Source: Bacteroidia bacterium (GTDB lineage: Bacteria > Bacteroidota > Bacteroidia > Cytophagales > Cyclobacteriaceae). From it: a stretch of DNA of 6,015 nucleotides. Of the stretch, positions 1 to 4,590 are shown in pieces. Under the pieces are notes generated by a model. The model was not told the origin of the DNA. It made no database searches and saw only the letters and a program-made list of their open reading frames with translations. Within the stretch, counting starts at the first letter, position 1; each line of letters begins with the position of its first letter. The stretch is taken from NCBI GenBank assembly GCA_025356795.1, contig JANXRR010000120.1:1-6015 (forward strand), written 5' to 3'. Position numbers and translations under genes: made by a program.

Positions 1-771
1 GGTGTAAACTTTGAACCCTATCGCGCCAAGCTATTCGATACCATCGGCAAACAAATTGATTCCATTGAAACCTATCCCGCATCCGAAGGATTTATTGCCT
101 ATCAAGATTCACAAAAAGTAGAAGGGCTTTTACTTTTATTAAATTCAGGAATTTTCTTCGAATTTATCCCTGCCGAAGAATATTTCAATGACAAACCGAC
201 CCGGCTTTCTATTGAACAAGTGAAGCTTGGAAAGAATTACGCATTAGTGATCAGCAACAACGCGGGCCTGTGGGGCTACTCGATTGGCGATACAATCAAA
301 TTTGTTTCAAAGGATCCATATCGCATAATTGTTAGCGGGCGGATCAAGCATTTTATCTCAGCCTTTGGCGAGCATGTGATTGGCGAAGAAGTGGAGAAGG
401 CCATGAAGCTTACTATGCAAAAATTCCCTGAGGTAGAGCTGGTGGAATTCACGGTTGCCCCCAATGTAGCTCCTGCCGAAGGAATGCCGCACCATGAATG
501 GCTGATTGAGTTTGCTAACATGCCAAACGACTTAGCTGCCTTTGCGATAGAGTTAGATAACAACTTGCGAGGATTGAATGTTTATTACAATGATTTGATA
601 ACAGGAAGTATTTTAAGAACGCTAAAAATTTCGTCTTTGAAGAAAAATGCATTCATAGATTACATGCGCTCGCTGGGCAAATTGGGAGGCCAAAACAAAG
701 TTCCTCGCCTGAGCAACGATCGGAAAATTGCGGTGGAGATTGGAAAGCATAACCTCCTATTTGATTTGTGA
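1..771 (+). CDS. GH3-superfamily protein, C-terminal part (5' truncated)
   Basis: The frame is open from the first base and ends at TGA 769-771, giving 256 residues of a protein whose start lies left of the window. Residues 93-97 (YSIGD), followed by a strand ending SGR and the stretch FGEHVIGEEVE (about 122-132), match the C-terminal part of the adenylation fold of GH3 acyl-acid amido synthetases. The closing stretch GKLGGQNKVPRLSNDR matches the end of bacterial GH3 proteins. Plant GH3 enzymes adenylate carboxylic hormones such as auxin or jasmonate and join them to amino acids. Bacteroidota homologues are common, but their substrates are not established, so the reaction here is unknown. The protein is probably cytosolic. 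The N-terminal nucleotide-binding motifs are outside the window. The last codons lie in the first copy of a 13-bp direct repeat. The family is secure, the substrate is not. Confidence 0.88.
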   Translation, partial: GVNFEPYRAKLFDTIGKQIDSIETYPASEGFIAYQDSQKVEGLLLLLNSGIFFEFIPAEEYFNDKPTRLSIEQVKLGKNYALVISNNAGLWGYSIGDTIKFVSKDPYRIIVSGRIKHFISAFGEHVIGEEVEKAMKLTMQKFPEVELVEFTVAPNVAPAEGMPHHEWLIEFANMPNDLAAFAIELDNNLRGLNVYYNDLITGSILRTLKISSLKKNAFIDYMRSLGKLGGQNKVPRLSNDRKIAVEIGKHNLLFDL

Positions 772-1268
772 TTACAGAGTGTTGATTTGTGATTTTGGAT
801 TAAATCTAAATTGCGCTCGCATTTTCTCTATTCTTTCGCTAGAAATTTTCTCATCATTTCCTGAGTTTGATAGGCTAGAGAAGAAAGCCGACTCAGCCTA
901 CGAGGCAAAGAACTATCCCTTAAGCATAAGTTGTTACGAGCAAGCTATCAACCTGGCAGCGGATAAAAAATCTGAAATCTTTGGGCGTATTTATTATGAT
1001 TTGGCCTGTTGTTATTCTTTTGAACCACGAGAAGAAAAAAGCCCTTACCAACCTAGAGAAAGTTTTCAGCTACATAACACTAAGAGGAACAAAAACCCTG
1101 TTCCAGCTTCCCATATTACCACCGATAAAGGATTTAGACTTTGTAAGAGACGAGTTCCGGTTTAAACATTTTTTCTGGATGAAGTCCTTGAGGTTTGAAA
1201 TCAATCTCGCCTTACTGGTTGCATTCCAATCTGACGGGAAGAAGGAAAAGAAAATATATTTTTGCTAA
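728..1268 (+). pseudogene. Frameshifted small TPR-repeat protein (remnant)
   Basis: Frame 2 encodes one good TPR unit: EFDRLEKKADSAYEAKNYPL, then a helix ending in YEQAINLA, then IYYDLACCYS. At the four-T run 1018-1021 the homology moves to frame 0 and continues LNHEKKKALTNLEKVF. Removing one T gives the unbroken stretch DLACCYSLNHEKKKALTNLEKVF, the usual layout of small Bacteroidota TPR proteins. Their typical ending, resembling HITTDKDLDFVRDEFRF, can be rebuilt only by going back to frame 2 (about 1110-1127) and again to frame 0 from 1128. One more shift at the six-T run 1169-1174 would give a natural end at TGA 1196-1198. Frame 0 as it stands runs to TAA 1268. No convincing start exists: ATG 728 lies 44 bp inside the GH3 gene, and GTG 779 and TTG 782 are alternatives. 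A hydrophobic stretch (RIFSILSLEIFSSF) before the TPR could be a damaged signal peptide. The function is unknown; TPR repeats bind proteins. The outer limits are approximate. Confidence 0.6.
761..794. repeat. 13-bp direct repeat at the GH3 stop codon
   Basis: The sequence TTGATTTGTGATT occurs at 761-773 and again at 782-794, a 21-bp period. The first copy contains the GH3 TGA stop, and the second lies where the start of the following TPR gene would be expected. Short degenerate repeats of this style are frequent in Bacteroidota intergenic spacers (general knowledge). No function can be assigned. Confidence 0.6.
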
Positions 1269-1273
1269 ATTTG
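1257..1273 (+). promoter_or_regulatory. Candidate Bacteroidota -7 boxes upstream of mntA
   Basis: Two matches to the Bacteroidota -7 element TAnnTTTG occur here: TATTTTTG at 1257-1264 and TAAATTTG at 1266-1273. They lie 25-41 bp before the mntA ATG at 1298, a reasonable distance for a short leader. No TTTG -33 element is seen at the expected distance, so this is a candidate only. The DNA is AT-rich, which raises the chance of random matches. Confidence 0.3.
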
Positions 1274-1282
1274 AGCAAAAAT
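1258..1282. repeat. 9-bp perfect inverted repeat upstream of mntA (possible operator)
   Basis: ATTTTTGCT (1258-1266) and AGCAAAAAT (1274-1282) are exact reverse complements separated by 7 bases. The element lies over both candidate -7 boxes and ends 15 bp before the mntA start. The position suits a repressor site controlling the toxin-antitoxin operon. It is a poor intrinsic terminator for the plus strand, because the stem is AT-rich and is not followed by a T run. The operator role is inferred. Confidence 0.4.
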
Positions 1283-1297
1283 CTTGCGTAGCATGGT

Positions 1298-1588
1298 ATG
1301 ATTATAGATTCTCAGAAACAAATCATTTTAGAACACATCAAGTCCATCAATTCATTAAAGGTGGCGATCTTTGGCTCATATGCAGGGGGCGAAAATAAAG
1401 TGGACAGTGATTTAGATTTGTTGGTGCATTTGAATTATTCCTATCCGATTAGCCTTTTAGATATTGCCCACGTGAGTCAAAATTTAACTGATGCCTTTGG
1501 TATGCCAGTTGATATTGTTACCGAAAAATCGCTTTCTCCTTATCTGAAACCATTCATTGAAAAGGACTTGATCTATATTTTAGGATGA
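1298..1588 (+). CDS. mntA: MntA-type minimal nucleotidyltransferase, antitoxin of a HEPN/MNT pair
   Basis: This 96-residue protein is a single minimal nucleotidyltransferase domain of usual length. The signature GS-X10-DxD is exact: G26 and S27, then the acidic pair D38 and D40 in SDLDLLV. A third acidic residue, D72 in PVDIVTE, completes the expected catalytic triad, so the enzyme looks active. In characterised type VII toxin-antitoxin systems, MntA uses ATP to add AMP groups to a tyrosine of its partner HepT and so neutralises it. Its stop overlaps the hepT start in ATGA (1585-1588), the normal order and coupling for this pair. ATG 1298 is chosen because the family's N-terminal helix begins there; no clear ribosome binding site precedes it, as is common in Bacteroidota. 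Family assignment is strong from the motif and the partner gene; the antitoxin activity is inferred. Confidence 0.9.
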   Translation: MIIDSQKQIILEHIKSINSLKVAIFGSYAGGENKVDSDLDLLVHLNYSYPISLLDIAHVSQNLTDAFGMPVDIVTEKSLSPYLKPFIEKDLIYILG

Positions 1589-1926
1589 AAAGCCATCGGG
1601 TTTTAGTCAATCATATTTTAGGATTCGTCAAAAGGGTAGAACAATACACGACCGGTTTAACGAAAGAAGAATTTCTTACCAATTTCATGGTGCAGAATGC
1701 CGTAACCCGAAACATTGAAACCATCGGAGAAGCTTGTTCAAAAGTTAGCAAGAGAACAAAAGAGAAATTTTTAGAAATTCCTTGGAGCGATATTGTGGCC
1801 ATGCGCAATATTTTAATTCATAAGTATTTCCGTACCGATTCTGAAACCGTTTGGAATGTTGTTCAACATGACCTTCCAGAACTAAAATTCAAATGCTCAA
1901 AACTCTCAATTCACTCGAGTGAATAA
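1585..1926 (+). CDS. hepT: HepT-like HEPN ribonuclease toxin (DUF86 family)
   Basis: This is a 113-residue, mostly helical HEPN protein. The stretch PWSDIVAMRNILIHKYF (about 66-82) carries the family motif RX4HXY: R74, H79 and Y81. R74 and H79 are the expected RNase residues, and Y81 is the expected target of AMP addition by MntA. Residues 42-50 (RNIETIGEA) match the conserved helix of the family. HepT toxins cleave RNA in the cytoplasm and arrest growth unless modified by MntA. The start ATG 1585 overlaps the mntA stop by 4 bp, so the two proteins are probably made by coupled translation. The stop TAA 1924-1926 lies inside the following dxr gene, an 8-bp overlap. The last 12 or so residues (CSKLSIHSSE) look like a tail outside the conserved fold. 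No catalytic residue is missing, so the toxin looks intact. Confidence 0.9.
   Translation: MKSHRVLVNHILGFVKRVEQYTTGLTKEEFLTNFMVQNAVTRNIETIGEACSKVSKRTKEKFLEIPWSDIVAMRNILIHKYFRTDSETVWNVVQHDLPELKFKCSKLSIHSSE
1909..1924. promoter_or_regulatory. Perfect 16-bp palindrome over the hepT end and dxr start
   Basis: ATTCACTCGAGTGAAT equals its own reverse complement. It covers the last hepT codons, the first base of the hepT stop, and the dxr GTG start (1919-1921). In RNA it can fold as a 6-bp stem with a TCGA loop that would hold the GTG in its 3' arm. In DNA it could be a binding site for a dimeric protein. The symmetry is directly visible; both roles are inferred, and the site is also constrained by coding on both genes. 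Confidence 0.45.
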
Positions 1927-3073
1927 AAAACACATCGCTATTCTAGGCTCTACGGGTTCCATTGGTTGCCAAGCCTTGGAAGTAATCAAAGCCCATACTG
2001 ATTTATTTGTGGTAGAAGTGCTTACCGCCCAGAACAATGCCGAGTTGTTAATCGAGCAAGCACGGGAGTTTCTGCCCAACGCAGTGGTAATTGTCAATGA
2101 AGAGCATTACCCTAAAGTGAAAGAAGCATTGATCCCGCAAGGCATAAAAGTTTTTGCAGGAGAAAATTCGTTGACTTCCATTGTGCAGATGGATACTATT
2201 GATTTGGTGCTTACAGCCGTTGTGGGGTATGCAGGCCTTCAGCCAACTATTAAAGCCATTGAGGCAGGAAAGTCAATAGCACTGGCCAATAAGGAAACAT
2301 TAGTAGTTGCAGGGGAGCTGATAACCGCGTTGGCCAAACAAAAAGGTGTGGATATCTATCCTGTAGATTCAGAACATTCAGCAATATTTCAATGCTTGGT
2401 GGGGGAGTTTCATAATCCTATAGAAAAGATAATTTTAACTGCTTCTGGTGGGCCTTTCCGGGGAAAGAAAAGAGAGGATTTATTGGCGATCACCAAAGCG
2501 CAAGCGCTCAAACATCCTAACTGGACAATGGGCGCAAAGGTAACCATTGATTCAGCTTCGCTCATGAACAAGGGCTTGGAGGTGATTGAAGCCAAATGGC
2601 TTTTCGGATTGCGGGCTGATCAGATTGAAGTGGTAGTGCATCCGCAATCAATCGTGCATTCATTGGTGCAATTTGAAGATGGTTCCATCAAAGCACAACT
2701 TGGTTTGCCGGATATGCGTTTGCCCATTCAATTTGCGATGAGTTATCCAACTAGAATACCCAGTGTTTTTCCGAGGTTTGATTTTGCAAAATACCCCAGC
2801 CTTACATTTGAGCCGCCCGATACCAAAACTTTTCGTAATCTTGCGCTCGCTTTTGAAGCACTCAATCGTGGTGGCAACGCTCCTTGCGTGCTAAATGCAG
2901 CCAACGAAGTGGCGGTTGAAGGTTTTTTAAAAGATAAAATTGGATTTTTGGAAATGAGCGATGTAGTTGAAAAATGTTTAGAGAAAATAATTTTTATTAC
3001 CAAGCCAGTTTACAACGATTATGTAGATACGAATAAGGAGACTAGAGAACTAGCTAATTCGTTGATCTATTAA
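1919..3073 (+). CDS. dxr: 1-deoxy-D-xylulose 5-phosphate reductoisomerase
   Basis: This complete 384-residue enzyme (also called IspC) converts DXP to 2-C-methyl-D-erythritol 4-phosphate with NADPH and a divalent metal, the second step of the MEP isoprenoid pathway, in the cytosol. The NADPH-binding loop GSTGSIG is at residues 10-16 and ANKE at 123-126. The metal ligands D150 and E152 lie in DSEHSAIFQCL. ASGGPFRGK (about 175-183) begins the flexible active-site loop. H199 (HPNW) and N217, K218 and E221 in MNKGLE correspond to the known substrate and metal residues. NAANEVAV is at 326-333. GTG 1919 is the only plausible start, because the same frame has a stop at 1883-1885 and no ATG in between. 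It gives the normal family N-terminus (KKHIAILGSTGSIG). No good ribosome binding site is seen, and the start overlaps the hepT stop by 8 bp, so translation is probably coupled to hepT. rseP follows after 95 bp. Confidence 0.97.
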   Translation: MNKKHIAILGSTGSIGCQALEVIKAHTDLFVVEVLTAQNNAELLIEQAREFLPNAVVIVNEEHYPKVKEALIPQGIKVFAGENSLTSIVQMDTIDLVLTAVVGYAGLQPTIKAIEAGKSIALANKETLVVAGELITALAKQKGVDIYPVDSEHSAIFQCLVGEFHNPIEKIILTASGGPFRGKKREDLLAITKAQALKHPNWTMGAKVTIDSASLMNKGLEVIEAKWLFGLRADQIEVVVHPQSIVHSLVQFEDGSIKAQLGLPDMRLPIQFAMSYPTRIPSVFPRFDFAKYPSLTFEPPDTKTFRNLALAFEALNRGGNAPCVLNAANEVAVEGFLKDKIGFLEMSDVVEKCLEKIIFITKPVYNDYVDTNKETRELANSLIY

Positions 3074-3078
3074 TGGAT

Positions 3079-3158
3079 CAACAAATTAAAAGCATTAATA
3101 AATTGACCATTCAATAAATTACCAAATCAATAAATCATTATCGAATTTACAAATCAAA
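3079..3158. repeat. AT-rich degenerate tandem repeat, 16-bp period, between dxr and rseP
   Basis: The gap between dxr and rseP contains the core TTAATAAATT at 3095-3104, TCAATAAATT at 3111-3120 and TCAATAAATC at 3127-3136, exactly 16 bp apart. Weaker units in the same phase are at 3079-3094 (starting CAACAAATTA) and 3143-3158. The gap is strongly AT-rich. I see no TAnnTTTG promoter and no stable hairpin in it, so rseP may be read through from dxr. Confidence 0.45.
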
Positions 3159-3168
3159 GAACTAACCT

Positions 3169-4527
3169 ATGGAAGGAATGATTATGACGGCTCAGTTACT
3201 GCTGAGCCTTTCAATTTTGATAGTAGTACATGAAGGAGGCCATTACTTGGCCGCAAGAGCTTTCAACATTAAGGTAGAAAAGTTTTATCTCTTTTTCGAT
3301 TTCCTTTTTCCGATGGCCAATGTGCTTAATTTTTCACTTATAAAATTTAAGAAGGGCGATACGGAGTTTGGCATCGGTTGGTTTCCACTAGGTGGCTATG
3401 TGAAAATTGCTGGTATGGTTGACGAAAGCATGGATAAAGAAGCCATGAAAGCACCAGCTGAACCGTGGGAATTTCGTGCCAAGCCAGCGTGGCAGCGATT
3501 GATTGTAATGCTCGGTGGAATTATTGTTAATGTTATCGTAGGCATTATAATTTTTGTATCAATGGTGTATGTGCTTGGAGATACCTACATCCCCAAAAAT
3601 TATGTGAATATTCATGGAGGCATACAGGCTCTTGAGCTGGGCGAACAACTTGGGTTGAAAACAGGAGATCAGATCATCAACATTAATGGCAAAGATTATG
3701 ACGACTTTCAAGACATAACTAAAGCCGATGTGTTGCTTTCTCAAAATTCTTATTATACTGTGCTTCGCGATGGAAAAGAAATTGTTGTAAGTATTCCAGG
3801 CGATTTCATTGAAAATTTTAATAGAAAAGATGCGGCACTAAAGTTTGCGTGGTATCGCTTTCCACCTATAGTGGGTCAAGTTTCTCCTGGAACGCTTGCA
3901 GAAAAAGTAGGACTTCAACCAGGCGATCAATTTTTTGAAATTGACTCTACTCCTGTAGCCTATCAAGATGAAGTAAGTAAGATTGTAAAAAGTGGAAAAC
4001 GAGATTCAATATCTTTTAAAGTAAAAAGAGGCGAGCAGGTTTTAAGCTTTCACGAAAGCTTCAAGGATCAAGAAATTATTGGCTTCTTGCCAAAAAACAT
4101 TGGAGAGGAAAACCTGGCTAAAATTGATTACAGTCTTGGTAAATCAATAGGCACAGGAACAACTCGTGCTTTCAATGTTATTTTTGTTCAGCTCAAGGCT
4201 TTCAAGAAAATGTTCTCTGGCCAATTATCGTTTACGAAATCTTTATCAGGTCCAATAGGCATGGCTCAAATTTATGGTGGCGTATGGGAGTGGGAACGTT
4301 TCTGGAGAATAACGGGCTTACTTTCTATGGTATTGGCATTTATGAATTTATTACCTATACCAGGACTGGATGGCGGATACGTAGTGTTTTTACTCTATGA
4401 AATGATTAGCGGCCGAGAACCATCAGAAAAGTTTTTTGAAACTGCGCTTAAAGTTGGGATGGGATTGCTATTGCTATTAATGGTATTCGTGTTCTATAAC
4501 GATATTGCGAAATTGATTTTTGGTTGA
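3169..4527 (+). CDS. rseP: RseP-type site-2 intramembrane zinc metalloprotease
   Basis: This complete membrane protease of up to 452 residues has the normal size for the family. The zinc motif HEGGH is at 21-25 in the first membrane segment, and the third ligand D401 is in PIPGLDGGY near the C-terminus. The conserved loop GWFPLGGYVKIAGM is at about 70-83. Membrane segments are at about 6-20, 110-135, 380-398 and 428-445. Two PDZ-like regions lie at about 145-210 (LGLKTGDQIININGK) and 233-300 (VGLQPGDQFFEIDS). RseP proteases cut single-pass membrane proteins, classically anti-sigma factors, and clear signal-peptide remnants; the substrate here is unknown. Three in-frame ATGs are possible: 3169, 3178 and 3184. 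GGAAGGA at 3171-3177 lies 6 bases before ATG 3184, so that start (MTAQLLL) is a real alternative. The gene lies 95 bp after dxr on the same strand. Confidence 0.96.
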   Translation: MEGMIMTAQLLLSLSILIVVHEGGHYLAARAFNIKVEKFYLFFDFLFPMANVLNFSLIKFKKGDTEFGIGWFPLGGYVKIAGMVDESMDKEAMKAPAEPWEFRAKPAWQRLIVMLGGIIVNVIVGIIIFVSMVYVLGDTYIPKNYVNIHGGIQALELGEQLGLKTGDQIININGKDYDDFQDITKADVLLSQNSYYTVLRDGKEIVVSIPGDFIENFNRKDAALKFAWYRFPPIVGQVSPGTLAEKVGLQPGDQFFEIDSTPVAYQDEVSKIVKSGKRDSISFKVKRGEQVLSFHESFKDQEIIGFLPKNIGEENLAKIDYSLGKSIGTGTTRAFNVIFVQLKAFKKMFSGQLSFTKSLSGPIGMAQIYGGVWEWERFWRITGLLSMVLAFMNLLPIPGLDGGYVVFLLYEMISGREPSEKFFETALKVGMGLLLLLMVFVFYNDIAKLIFG

Positions 4528-4539
4528 AATTGATTGAGA

Positions 4540-4573
4540 AGTAAAGTAACAGCAATGCCTTTATGACTTTACT
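4540..4573. terminator. Weak inverted repeat in the convergent rseP/dnaE2 gap
   Basis: AGTAAAGT (4540-4547) and ACTTTACT (4566-4573) are exact complements with an 18-base loop, placed in the 63-bp gap between the two converging stop codons. This is where a two-way terminator would be expected. The stem is AT-rich, the loop is long and no T run follows, so it would be weak. Confidence 0.25.
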
Positions 4574-4590
4574 AAGGAACTTAAATAATG

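Noticed and set aside
728..1165. Reading 728-1165 as an intact 145-residue protein.
   Set aside because: The TPR homology stops in this frame at 1018-1021 and resumes in another, and the start overlaps the GH3 gene by 44 bp with no family resemblance before about residue 45.
1258..1282. The inverted repeat as an intrinsic terminator for the TPR gene.
   Set aside because: The stem is almost all A/T with only two G/C pairs and no T run follows on the plus strand; an operator or chance symmetry fits better.
1195..1398. Small plus-strand open frame of 67 codons.
   Set aside because: It overlaps the mntA N-terminal coding region in another frame and shows no recognisable protein features.
1298..1926. 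The toxin-antitoxin module as part of a mobile element.
   Set aside because: No transposase, integrase, terminal inverted repeats or target-site duplication are visible around it in this window.
665..2850. The 9-mer TGCGCTCGC occurs at 665-673, 812-820 and 2842-2850.
   Set aside because: Two copies are inside coding sequence in different contexts with no shared flanks, and spacing is irregular. I see no sign of a repeat family or uptake signal.
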